Positions 7,770-14,474 of a DNA stretch of 35,839 nucleotides are shown here, one piece after another (the stretch's first letter is position 1; each line of letters opens with the position of its first letter). This stretch comes from a virus. The DNA lies in IMG/VR virus record IMGVR_UViG_3300025570_000048, positions 1 through 35,839 of that record. One strand, 5' to 3'. Made by a program: the position numbers and the translations under genes. The notes under the pieces were generated by a model. That model saw only the letters and a program-made list of their open reading frames with translations, was not told the DNA's origin and ran no database searches.

Positions 7770-7798
7770 TTGACATTCATGTGTGTTTTTGATATAAT
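7770..7798 (+). promoter_or_regulatory. Sigma-70-type promoter before uvsX
   Basis: TTGACA at 7770-7775, 17 bp, TATAAT at 7793-7798 followed by AGATCTA. The -35 box begins at the last base of the TGA stop of the previous gene. AGAGG Shine-Dalgarno about 10 bases before the ATG at 7830. Confidence 0.88.
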
Positions 7799-7829
7799 AG
7801 ATCTAAATTAATAAAAGAGGTTTTACTTT

Positions 7830-8882
7830 ATGAGTCTGATGGCAAAATTAAAAAAGAGTAGTCGAATCAAAGAAACTGAGATTCTTTCAGAGTCAAAACT
7901 ATTCAATGAAATGGAAATGACACCAACCGATGTTCCTATGATGAACGTTGCGTTAGCAGGTGGCCTTGAGGGCGGTATATCGCCAGGGTTAACGGTTTTT
8001 GCAGGACCAAGCAAACACTTTAAGACAAGTTTCTCATTAAAGATTGCGGCTGCATATCTTGCTGAGCATAAAGACTCGGTAATGATGTTTTATGACTCAG
8101 AGTTTGGCTCACCGCAATCGTACTTCGAATCGTTTGGCATTGACTTAGATCGAGTTTTACATGTCCCTATCACTGATGTTGAAGAACTTAAATTCGATTT
8201 AATACATCAACTTGAAAACATTGAAAAGAAAGACAAAGTTATTATCGTAATTGATTCTATCGGTAACCTTGCATCTAAGAAAGAATTGCAAGATGCTAAA
8301 GACGCTAAATCAGTTGCTGATATGTCGCGTGCAAAAGCACTTAAAGGCTTATTCCGTATGGCAACTCCGTATCTTACAATGCGTAATATTCCAATGCTAG
8401 CTATTAACCATACTTATCAGGAAATGGGTTTGTTTCCAAAGGCTATTGTTAGTGGTGGTACTGGTATTTACTATAGCGCATCAACTATTTGGATACTAGG
8501 TCGCCGTCAACAAAAAACCGGTACTGAAGTAACAGGCTATGAATTCGTCATTAACGTTGAGAAGTCTCGTTATGTTAAAGAGAAGTCAAAGATACCAATT
8601 ACCGTTACTTGGGAAGGCGGCATTGAAACTTACTCAGGATTGATTGACGTAGCAATGGCTGGTAACTTTGTACAGAAACCTAAGAACGGTTGGTATGCAA
8701 TTGTTGATCGTGAAACTGGTGAACTAGGTCCAAACAAACGTCTTAAAGATACTATGAACGCCGAGTTTTGGGATCCATTATTATCATTAACGGCCTTCCA
8801 AGAATTTATACGTGGAGTATATAAAATTGGTTATAAGTCTACTTTAACTGAAGAGTTCTTAGGTAATACAGTTCAAGAATAA
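7830..8882 (+). CDS. uvsX: UvsX-type RecA-like recombinase
   Basis: 350 residues. RecA-fold strand-exchange ATPase of the T4 UvsX family. Walker A is GPSKHFKT (residues 59-66, close to the T4 form GPSKSFKS). Walker B is IIVIDS with Asp142. The L2-region segment AINHTYQEMG and the SGGTGIYYSAS stretch are typical. The N-terminus (residues 1-40) carries a short basic segment as in UvsX. It catalyses homologous pairing for recombination-dependent replication and repair together with the gp41 helicase encoded downstream. It has its own promoter, and a further promoter follows the stop, so it may be a single-gene transcript. Confidence 0.93.
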   Translation: MSLMAKLKKSSRIKETEILSESKLFNEMEMTPTDVPMMNVALAGGLEGGISPGLTVFAGPSKHFKTSFSLKIAAAYLAEHKDSVMMFYDSEFGSPQSYFESFGIDLDRVLHVPITDVEELKFDLIHQLENIEKKDKVIIVIDSIGNLASKKELQDAKDAKSVADMSRAKALKGLFRMATPYLTMRNIPMLAINHTYQEMGLFPKAIVSGGTGIYYSASTIWILGRRQQKTGTEVTGYEFVINVEKSRYVKEKSKIPITVTWEGGIETYSGLIDVAMAGNFVQKPKNGWYAIVDRETGELGPNKRLKDTMNAEFWDPLLSLTAFQEFIRGVYKIGYKSTLTEEFLGNTVQE

Positions 8883-8896
8883 AACTAAAATAACTA

Positions 8897-8925
8897 TTGA
8901 CATCGACAGGGAAGTCGGATATAAT
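8897..8925 (+). promoter_or_regulatory. Sigma-70-type promoter before the helicase operon
   Basis: TTGACA at 8897-8902, 17 bp, TATAAT at 8920-8925 followed by AG. A GGGGA Shine-Dalgarno precedes the ATG at 8953. Confidence 0.88.
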
Positions 8926-8952
8926 AGTATATTACGAATTGGGGATACGCTA

Positions 8953-9195
8953 ATGGCATATAGCAGTTTAGGATCATACAAGAATCATCATTACACTATT
9001 GATGATCCTATATCTTTACGTAGGGAAGTGCGTGAGCACGATACTAATAAATTAGTAGCATTTGTATCAAAGGAAATAGTTGACGCGATGCAAGACGATA
9101 TTACGTTAAAATTGGAGATTATTAGAAGTGCTGGCATGTTAACGATTAACCCGTGGTCTTTTGAACCATACACCACAAAAATTGAGGATTTATAA
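8953..9195 (+). CDS. Small protein of unknown function
   Basis: 80 residues with no recognised domain. It has a mixed charged sequence with a predicted helix in the middle (TNKLVAFVSKEIVDAMQ) and a Trp/Phe/Tyr cluster near the end (NPWSFEPYT). It is first in the operon with the gp41 helicase, and its TAA overlaps the next ATG (TAATG at 9193). In T4 a small gene (gp40) also lies between uvsX and gene 41, but I see no sequence likeness to it. Confidence 0.75.
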   Translation: MAYSSLGSYKNHHYTIDDPISLRREVREHDTNKLVAFVSKEIVDAMQDDITLKLEIIRSAGMLTINPWSFEPYTTKIEDL

Positions 9196-9470
9196 TGTAC
9201 AAGTTTATTGATAGCGACCAATATGATACAATGCCAATACAGATAACTGAAGGAGATTTTGCTGATACAGTTTTTCGTTATCATAGTCTAGAAATTACTG
9301 AAGAAGAGGACGGCCTGAATATCAGTTACAAATTCGATATAATCGAAGGCAGTGAAGAACTCCGCGAAGATGTAAAATTCCATGAGCTGATGAGTGCAAC
9401 TTTGAATACGATAGTTGAAGCAAGCGCCAAAGAAGCCATTGAAGCTAAGGAACTTGTTGATGGAAACTGA
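9195..9470 (+). CDS. Small acidic protein of unknown function
   Basis: 91 residues, strongly acidic (for example EITEEEDG and EGSEELREDV), with a C-terminal helix rich in Ala and Glu (NTIVEASAKEAIEAKELV). No family recognised. It overlaps both neighbours: the start shares bases with the previous stop, and its last 11 bases overlap the gp41 start. This tight coupling with the replicative helicase suggests a helicase-associated or replication accessory role, which is only positional inference. Confidence 0.75.
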   Translation: MYKFIDSDQYDTMPIQITEGDFADTVFRYHSLEITEEEDGLNISYKFDIIEGSEELREDVKFHELMSATLNTIVEASAKEAIEAKELVDGN

Positions 9471-10848
9471 GTTAGAGTCGATGATCCTAAAGAGCCTTAT
9501 AACTAACGAAGGTTTTACAAGAAGAGTAATCCCGTTTTTAAAGAAAGAATACTTTGAAGGACGCCATGCCAATATCTTCAATAACATTATTGATTTTGTT
9601 GCAAAGTATAATAAGTTGCCTAACATTGAAGCGCTAAGCGTTGAGCTGCAGTCTGGTGATATATCAGATGGTCAGTATGAAGAATCCGCAATGGCTTTAA
9701 ATGACCTTAAGAACGTTGATGAAAAGGTTGATGAAACTTGGTTACTCGACTCAACTGAAAAGTGGTGCCAAGACCGTTCTATTTACCTAGCAATTATGGA
9801 ATCTATATCAGTTATTGACGGCAAACACAAAACTTTATCAAAGAATAGTTTACCTGAGTTATTACAAGATGCTTTAGCAGTTTCCTTTGATACCAACATT
9901 GGTCATAGTTATCTTGCTGATTCCGACTCTCGGTTTGAGTTCTATCACAGGAAAGAAGCACGTTTGCCGTTTGATTTAGAAATGATGAATCGTATTACAA
10001 AGGGTGGGTTACCTCCAAAAACATTGAACTGTATCATGGCATCGTCAGGTGGTGGTAAGTCACTAATGATGACGCATATTGCGGCTGCGGCTATGATGCA
10101 AGGCAAAAACGTTCTGTATATTACAATGGAAATGAGTGAAGAAAGTATAGCACAACGTGTTGATGCAAACATGCTTAATATTTCACTTGATGACTTACTT
10201 TTGATGCCTAAGAATCTATACACTGATCGTATGGCAAAACTGAATAAAAAAACTAATGGCGAGTTAATCATAAAGGAATATCCAACAAGTTCTGTTCACT
10301 GTGGACATTTCCGAGCATTACTTAATGAATTAAAAGTTAAGAAGAAGTTCGTCCCACAACTCGTAGTTGTTGATTATATTAATATCTGTACAAGTTCAAG
10401 ATTGAAAGGTGGTGGTATGGATAACTCATACATGTTAATAAAATCAATAGCTGAAGAATTGCGTGGACTTGCTGTTGAAAATAACTTTCCGATTATAACC
10501 GCAACGCAAACAAACAGAGCAGGCTTCGGTGATACTGATGTTGATATGAATAACGTTTCAGAATCATTTGGTTTACCGGCAACATGTGATATGTTACTTG
10601 CATTGATTACAACACCAGAACTTGATGAATTAAACCAAATAATGGTAAAACAATTAAAAAATCGTTATGGTGACATTAGCACATATACTCGTTTCATGCT
10701 TGGTATTGAACGCGCTAAAATGCGTTTATACGATGCCGAAGATGACGCTAGTGATGGACTTGTAACAAGCAATTCTGCACCAGTTGCTTCAACTTCACCA
10801 TTCTCAAAGAAAGAAAAACCACAAGGCTTCCAAGGATTTAAAGTATAA
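9460..10848 (+). CDS. 41: Replicative DNA helicase, DnaB family (T4 gp41 type)
   Basis: 462 residues. I place the start at ATG 9460, which gives METELESMILKSLI, the usual DnaB-type N-terminus; the open frame extends upstream only through a TTG inside the previous gene. An N-terminal helical domain (to about 130) is followed by a RecA-like motor: Walker A ASSGGGKS (194-201), then YITMEMSEE (the conserved Glu after strand 2), Walker B LVVVDYIN, and ATQTNRAG for the sensor/Gln motif. It unwinds the lagging-strand template as a hexamer. The C-terminal tail (SPFSKKEKPQGFQGF) is basic and disordered, possibly for partner binding. The stop overlaps the DHFR start (TAATG). Confidence 0.92.
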   Translation: METELESMILKSLITNEGFTRRVIPFLKKEYFEGRHANIFNNIIDFVAKYNKLPNIEALSVELQSGDISDGQYEESAMALNDLKNVDEKVDETWLLDSTEKWCQDRSIYLAIMESISVIDGKHKTLSKNSLPELLQDALAVSFDTNIGHSYLADSDSRFEFYHRKEARLPFDLEMMNRITKGGLPPKTLNCIMASSGGGKSLMMTHIAAAAMMQGKNVLYITMEMSEESIAQRVDANMLNISLDDLLLMPKNLYTDRMAKLNKKTNGELIIKEYPTSSVHCGHFRALLNELKVKKKFVPQLVVVDYINICTSSRLKGGGMDNSYMLIKSIAEELRGLAVENNFPIITATQTNRAGFGDTDVDMNNVSESFGLPATCDMLLALITTPELDELNQIMVKQLKNRYGDISTYTRFMLGIERAKMRLYDAEDDASDGLVTSNSAPVASTSPFSKKEKPQGFQGFKV

Positions 10849-11342
10849 TGATAAGAGTAATATTTGCAGTAGAAACTCACATGGGGTATTCTAATAAGGG
10901 CACGATGCCTGATTGGAAAAGTACAGCTGACTTTAAGCATTTCAAAGAAAGCACTGAAGGTCAGATAGTAGTCATGGGGTCGAAGACATGGGAAGATCCT
11001 ATGATGAAAAGACCTTTACCTAACCGCATTAATTGTGTTGTTTCTACACGTGACGATTTGATTAATGCTGATAAAATAAATCATTTAATAAGCAGCCAAG
11101 ATCTTGTAAGTCAAATGCGATTACTTGAAAAAACGTATCCAAACAAAGATATCGTAATCATCGGTGGGTGGAATATTATTAGTCAATGTTTACCTGTTAT
11201 CGAGAAAGTTACTTTAACTGTAATGTATGAAAAATACGAGACTGATAAGAGACTTCCTTTGGGTTGGTTAATAGGATACGGTCTAGGTAAAACGTTTAAA
11301 CTGTCGGATGGCAAAGGAAAAGTGGTTGAGTATATAAAATGA
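10848..11342 (+). CDS. frd: Dihydrofolate reductase
   Basis: 164 residues. DHFR fold: MPDWKSTADFKHFKEST carries the substrate-binding acidic residue (Asp in the ADFKHFK segment), VVMGSKTWED supplies the NADPH-binding helix, NRINCVVSTR follows, and DIVIIGG is the second NADPH-binding motif. It regenerates tetrahydrofolate from the dihydrofolate released by thymidylate synthase. It lies directly before thyA, with which it overlaps by four bases (ATGA at 11339), the arrangement found in T4 (frd-td). Confidence 0.9.
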   Translation: MIRVIFAVETHMGYSNKGTMPDWKSTADFKHFKESTEGQIVVMGSKTWEDPMMKRPLPNRINCVVSTRDDLINADKINHLISSQDLVSQMRLLEKTYPNKDIVIIGGWNIISQCLPVIEKVTLTVMYEKYETDKRLPLGWLIGYGLGKTFKLSDGKGKVVEYIK

Positions 11343-12331
11343 GAGATTATGATAAAGTACTCAGAAACATATTAGAAAATGGCCAACCAACCGATGATCG
11401 TACCGGTGTTGGCACGTTTGCTACATTCGGCGAAAGAATGGAGTTTGACTTAAACGAAGGGTTTCCTGCTATAACAACAAAACGTTTGGCATGGAAGTCA
11501 GTCGTAAGTGAGTTACTTTGGTTCCTTGAAGGATCAGATGATGAACGCCGACTCGCTGAAATCCTGTATGATAAGCCTCGAGCAGAACTAGTTGATAAGA
11601 AAACTATCTGGACTGATAATGCCGATAATCAAGGTAAAAACTTAGGATACATTAATAGCAATAATGCTAAAGGTCTTGGTCCAGTTTATGGCGTTCAATG
11701 GACAAGTTGGTATAACGGCGCAACTGACGAGCACCATAACCAAATAATTGAGTTGATTGATGGTATTAAGAATGATCCATATTCAAGAAGACATATACTA
11801 AATGCTTGGAACGTCTCAAATATACCAAAAGCAGATGATTTTATGACAAATGAGCCATTGACGAAAGAAGCGTTCTTAGAAAAATTAAAAAATAATAAAG
11901 AATTTAATTTGAAATATGGGAAAAGACTAAAACCCGGACGAAACCCTATGGCATTACCGCCTTGTCATGTTATGGCTCAGTTCCATGTTCAGAATGGTAA
12001 GCTAAGTTGTCAGATGTACCAACGGTCGGCTGATATGTTTTTAGGTATTCCTTTTAATATTGCAAGTTACGCTTTATTAACTCATATGATTGCTAGTATT
12101 ACTGGATATGAAGTAGGTAAACTGATTATAATAATCGGCGATGCTCATATCTATAAGAACCATGTTGAACAAGTTAAAGAACAATTGTCACGTGAGCATT
12201 ATCCGTTACCTACACTTACAATGCCTGCTTTAGGTCCAACTGAAGTTAGCATTTCACGAACTAAAACCGTTGATTACATTCTTGAGAATTATAATCACCA
12301 TCCAACTATTAAAGCGGAGATGGCCGTATGA
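11339..12331 (+). CDS. td: Thymidylate synthase
   Basis: 330 residues, longer than E. coli ThyA (264). All key motifs are present: DDRTGVGT (Arg for dUMP phosphate), ELLWFLEG, YGVQWTSW, SRRHILNAW, ALPPCH with the nucleophile Cys209, and RSADMFLGIPFN ending in Asn240, the residue that selects dUMP. Two insertions account for the extra length: one after the ELLWFL motif and one of about 35 residues before PPCH. It converts dUMP to dTMP. The contrast with the Asp-bearing paralogue at 1197 supports a split between thymidine and modified-cytosine synthesis. I see no intron or intein here, unlike T4 td. Confidence 0.95.
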   Translation: MRDYDKVLRNILENGQPTDDRTGVGTFATFGERMEFDLNEGFPAITTKRLAWKSVVSELLWFLEGSDDERRLAEILYDKPRAELVDKKTIWTDNADNQGKNLGYINSNNAKGLGPVYGVQWTSWYNGATDEHHNQIIELIDGIKNDPYSRRHILNAWNVSNIPKADDFMTNEPLTKEAFLEKLKNNKEFNLKYGKRLKPGRNPMALPPCHVMAQFHVQNGKLSCQMYQRSADMFLGIPFNIASYALLTHMIASITGYEVGKLIIIIGDAHIYKNHVEQVKEQLSREHYPLPTLTMPALGPTEVSISRTKTVDYILENYNHHPTIKAEMAV

Positions 12332-12531
12332 TCGAATATGGAGTGTATCTAATATTTCTTGTAATAGCTTTAGCATTTACATATAGAAGTGCTAGCAATA
12401 AAGCATACAGTTATGGGTTTATTAGAGGCAGTACTGTTGCCAGCCAACGTTTAATTGGTTTGTTAATTGAGCATGATAAAATAACTGAAGATGAAGTACT
12501 GGCTTTTTTGAAATTAATACGAAATAAATAA
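12328..12531 (+). CDS. Small single-span membrane protein
   Basis: 67 residues. One hydrophobic segment at residues 5-20 (YGVYLIFLVIALAFTY) is followed by a short polar tail with a basic end. The start overlaps the thyA stop (ATGA). No family recognised. Small inner-membrane proteins of this sort are common in T4-like early regions; the function is unknown. Confidence 0.7.
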   Translation: MIEYGVYLIFLVIALAFTYRSASNKAYSYGFIRGSTVASQRLIGLLIEHDKITEDEVLAFLKLIRNK

Positions 12532-12533
12532 AT

Positions 12534-12606
12534 GAATATGGATATTCTTTTAAGTTCTAAAAATAATGAAATAAACTATATACATTATCTGTAAATTTGA
12601 TATAAT
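12534..12606 (+). promoter_or_regulatory. Promoter with conserved upstream element
   Basis: TATACA at 12579-12584, 16 bp, TATAAT at 12601-12606. Upstream is the dyad GAATATGGATATTC (12534-12547) and the element GATATTCTTTTAAGTTCTA (12541-12559), 60 bases before the -10 rather than the 51 seen at three sister promoters. The leader (AGATCTACAAATTGAGTTAA) is shared with the promoters at 13459 and 33579. Confidence 0.65.
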
Positions 12607-12640
12607 AGATCTACAAATTGAGTTAAGGAATAAAAACATT

Positions 12641-12889
12641 ATGAAAGATTTAAGAACTGTACTAGACCTAATATGCGAACTTGCTGACAACGATGCCGCT
12701 GCTGCTTATCAAATACCTAACGCATCGTTCGATGACGTTTACTTTGAAATCCCTTTTGAAAAATTTGAAATGCTATCAGGCTTATCGCTTGAAGCTGCTC
12801 AAGACTTAGAATTTAACGAAGAATACCAAGGTTGGGTTGCTTACGACAAATGCCTAGACGCGGTTGTTCTTGGCGGCGCTGAATGTTAA
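12641..12889 (+). CDS. Small acidic protein of unknown function
   Basis: 82 residues, very acidic (many Asp and Glu, few basic residues), with no signal or membrane segment and no recognised domain. Its strongly negative charge is of the kind seen in early phage inhibitors and DNA mimics, but that is only a composition-based suggestion. It is preceded by its own promoter with the repeated upstream element and followed by another of the same type, so it is probably a single-gene early transcript. Confidence 0.7.
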   Translation: MKDLRTVLDLICELADNDAAAAYQIPNASFDDVYFEIPFEKFEMLSGLSLEAAQDLEFNEEYQGWVAYDKCLDAVVLGGAEC

Positions 12890-12912
12890 AAGGTTTTGAA
12901 TTAGTAGGAACG

Positions 12913-12976
12913 GAATATGGATATTCTTTTTTGTTCTAACAAAGTTATTGACATGGACGTCAATAGTTGATATAAT
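12913..12976 (+). promoter_or_regulatory. Promoter with conserved upstream element
   Basis: TTGACA at 12948-12953, 17 bp, TATAAT at 12971-12976. The dyad GAATATGGATATTC is at 12913-12926 and the element GATATTCTTTTTTGTTCTA at 12920-12938, starting 51 bases before the -10 box. Confidence 0.75.
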
Positions 12977-13015
12977 AGTACCATAAATTGATAAACAAAC
13001 TAAAGGTAATAAAAC

Positions 13016-13213
13016 ATGACAAACCAAACCACCGATCGTCGCAATGAAAAACTTAGTGCTAATTCAAAATTTGCAATCACCACCCCTGAAGGCAAACGCT
13101 TTCACGTTTCAACAAATGAAGGGTTGAACGCTATGCTTGAAAGCGGTTTCGTTCCACAAGATTCACTTATTCAAATTGCGTCTTCAACTAACAATTCAAA
13201 CGTTACAAAGTAA
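13016..13213 (+). CDS. Small protein of unknown function
   Basis: 65 residues, rich in Ser, Thr and Asn with no membrane segment. The middle part (FAITTPEGKRFHVSTNEGLNAML) has the look of a short beta-hairpin domain; the ends are polar and probably flexible. No family recognised. It has its own promoter and shares a transcript with the next small membrane protein, 12 bases downstream. Confidence 0.65.
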   Translation: MTNQTTDRRNEKLSANSKFAITTPEGKRFHVSTNEGLNAMLESGFVPQDSLIQIASSTNNSNVTK

Positions 13214-13225
13214 AGGAATTAAATT

Positions 13226-13453
13226 ATGAAAGACAGAGATGCTATTCAGTTTTTACTAGGCGCAGCGTTTGGCGCTGTTGTTGTAACTTTAGTAATGGCT
13301 AACATTAACGCTGACGCCGTCAAAGCTGCAGAAATTCAAGAAAGGCTAGCCAATATATGCTTTATGACTGGTTCTACTCCCAAAGAATATGACAGCTCAG
13401 GCGAGTTAATTTGTGAAAACGGCGCATCATTTAATTATAGCGATTTTGAATAA
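13226..13453 (+). CDS. Small membrane-anchored or secreted protein
   Basis: 75 residues. A short charged start (MKDRDAIQ) and a hydrophobic segment at about residues 9-26 (FLLGAAFGAVVVTLVMA) are followed by a polar domain of about 45 residues containing two Cys. It looks like an N-terminal membrane anchor with a periplasmic domain; signal peptide cleavage at ADAVKA is possible. Unknown function; superinfection exclusion or envelope-related roles are usual for such early proteins but cannot be shown. Confidence 0.65.
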   Translation: MKDRDAIQFLLGAAFGAVVVTLVMANINADAVKAAEIQERLANICFMTGSTPKEYDSSGELICENGASFNYSDFE

Positions 13454-13458
13454 AGTTG

Positions 13459-13487
13459 TTGACATCGTGCGCAATACTTGTTATAAT
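13459..13487 (+). promoter_or_regulatory. Sigma-70-type promoter
   Basis: TTGACA at 13459-13464, 17 bp, TATAAT at 13482-13487. Its downstream leader (AGATCTACAAATTGAGTTAA) is identical to those after the 12601 and 33602 boxes. Confidence 0.85.
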
Positions 13488-13518
13488 AGATCTACAAATT
13501 GAGTTAAGGAATTAAATT

Positions 13519-13854
13519 ATGAATAACATTGATACTGCTTTAGAAGAACTTGTATTGGCTATGAAAGCCGATTACGACTTAATGCTTGCTACGTCTGAAT
13601 ATACTGCTTCACGTGACCAGCTTGTTGTTAACATTGTTAAAGCTCGCAATTATGCTAAAGTGGTGGTTGTGACCGACCGTGGTTATGAATCTGCGGCTGG
13701 CTTCGTAGCTTTAAAAGATAACCCTAAAAAAGGTTTATTGTTTGGTGATTTGCTAAAGTCTTCTTCATGGGATGCTCCAGCAACAAACTTTGCTCGAGGT
13801 AACTTGTTTCAAGCCGGTTGGCAAAACTGCGTAAGATGGGTGGGTATAGGATAA
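13519..13854 (+). CDS. Protein of unknown function
   Basis: 111 residues. The first half is helical and acidic (TALEELVLAMKADYDLML), the middle has a strand-rich segment (AKVVVVTDRG) and the end is aromatic and Gly-rich (FQAGWQNCVRWVGIG). No family recognised. Single-gene unit between two promoters. A 12-codon frame begins at the overlapping ATG 13854, too short to call as a gene. Confidence 0.65.
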   Translation: MNNIDTALEELVLAMKADYDLMLATSEYTASRDQLVVNIVKARNYAKVVVVTDRGYESAAGFVALKDNPKKGLLFGDLLKSSSWDAPATNFARGNLFQAGWQNCVRWVGIG

Positions 13855-13914
13855 TGGCTGAACGATACGAAGCTGATCGCCATGATACTTAATGGTAATG
13901 TTTAAACTTATATA

Positions 13915-13971
13915 GATATTCCTTTTTGTTCTATAAAAACTATATACATTGTGCTTGTTTATTGATATAAT
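13915..13971 (+). promoter_or_regulatory. Promoter with conserved upstream element
   Basis: TATACA at 13943-13948, 17 bp, TATAAT at 13966-13971 followed by AG. The element GATATTCCTTTTTGTTCTA (13915-13933) starts 51 bases before the -10; the extended -35 region reads AACTATATACAT as at 12579 and 25818. Confidence 0.75.
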
Positions 13972-13998
13972 AGCTACTCAATTAATAAGGAAGCACAT

Positions 13999-14421
13999 AT
14001 GTCTAAATACGTTAAAAACACAATCATCGCTAATACTGATTTCTCTAATACTGACTTATCAAATTCTACATACTTAAATTGCTCATTCGTTAACTGCAAT
14101 TTCACAAATGCTATCCTTGACAATTCTTCTTTTGAAAACTCATCGTTCATTAATACTAATTTTATAAATGCCTCAATTAAAAACTGCAATTTCACAAATG
14201 CTAATTTAGCCGGCCTCTATTTATCTGAATGCCTAAATACTACAAATTGTAATTTCACAAACGCTAATTTAGCTGCAACCGTTTTTGCATTCTTGCTTGA
14301 TCTTGCTGACTGTAATTTCACAAATGCTAATCTTACCAATACCGACTTTCAACAAATTCCATTAAATAAAAACATATTTGATAATACTGCATCATTTGAT
14401 AAATATCAAACAGCGGCCTAG
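13999..14421 (+). CDS. Pentapeptide-repeat protein
   Basis: 140 residues made mostly of pentapeptide repeats of the A-[DN]-[LF]-x-x type, here with an Asn-rich version (NCNFTNANL occurs repeatedly, from about residue 5 to 118). Such proteins fold as a right-handed quadrilateral beta-helix; some (Qnr, MfpA) mimic DNA and bind gyrase, others have unknown roles. Asn replaces most Asp, so the surface is less acidic than in MfpA and DNA mimicry is not assured. The helix is interrupted twice (LAGLYLSECLN and ATVFAFLLDLAD). It has its own early-type promoter. The stop codon lies within the loop of a terminator-like hairpin. Confidence 0.85.
   Translation: MSKYVKNTIIANTDFSNTDLSNSTYLNCSFVNCNFTNAILDNSSFENSSFINTNFINASIKNCNFTNANLAGLYLSECLNTTNCNFTNANLAATVFAFLLDLADCNFTNANLTNTDFQQIPLNKNIFDNTASFDKYQTAA
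14095..14328 (+). repeat. Four near-identical 18-base coding repeats
   Basis: The unit TGCAATTTCACAAATGCT occurs at 14095, 14185, 14248 and 14311 (the last two with TGT, and one with AAC for AAT), spaced 90, 63 and 63 bases, all in frame and encoding C-N-F-T-N-A of the pentapeptide protein. Nucleotide identity above what the protein needs suggests recent internal duplication. Confidence 0.85.
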
Positions 14422-14433
14422 CCGTTTGATTTT
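14407..14433 (+). terminator. Terminator-like hairpin
   Basis: CGGC-CTA-GCCG with a bulged continuation (CAAA and TTTG) followed by ATTTTA. It includes the TAG stop of the pentapeptide gene and lies just before the late promoter, so it would separate early from late transcription. Confidence 0.4.
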
Positions 14434-14434
14434 A

Positions 14435-14442
14435 TATAAATA
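14435..14442 (+). promoter_or_regulatory. T4-type late promoter
   Basis: TATAAATA, exact match to the T4 late (gp55-dependent) promoter core, 33 bases before the ATG at 14475. It would begin the late transcript of the packaged-protein block. Confidence 0.65.
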
Positions 14443-14474
14443 CATTATTACAAATTTAAAAGGCGAAGTTGTTA

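Noticed and set aside
12913-12932. GAATATGGATATTC followed by a T run as an intrinsic terminator
   Set aside because: The two arms are separated by only GG, too short for an RNA loop, and the stem is AT-rich; its fixed position before promoters fits an operator or activator site better.
13854-13892. 12-codon frame overlapping the end of the 13519 gene
   Set aside because: Too short and without other support to be called a gene, although its ATG overlaps the previous stop.
14095-14328. Regularly spaced short repeats resembling a CRISPR array
   Set aside because: The units are in frame, encode the pentapeptide motif C-N-F-T-N-A, and the spacing (90, 63, 63) is a multiple of the coding repeat; there are no palindromic repeats or unique spacers.
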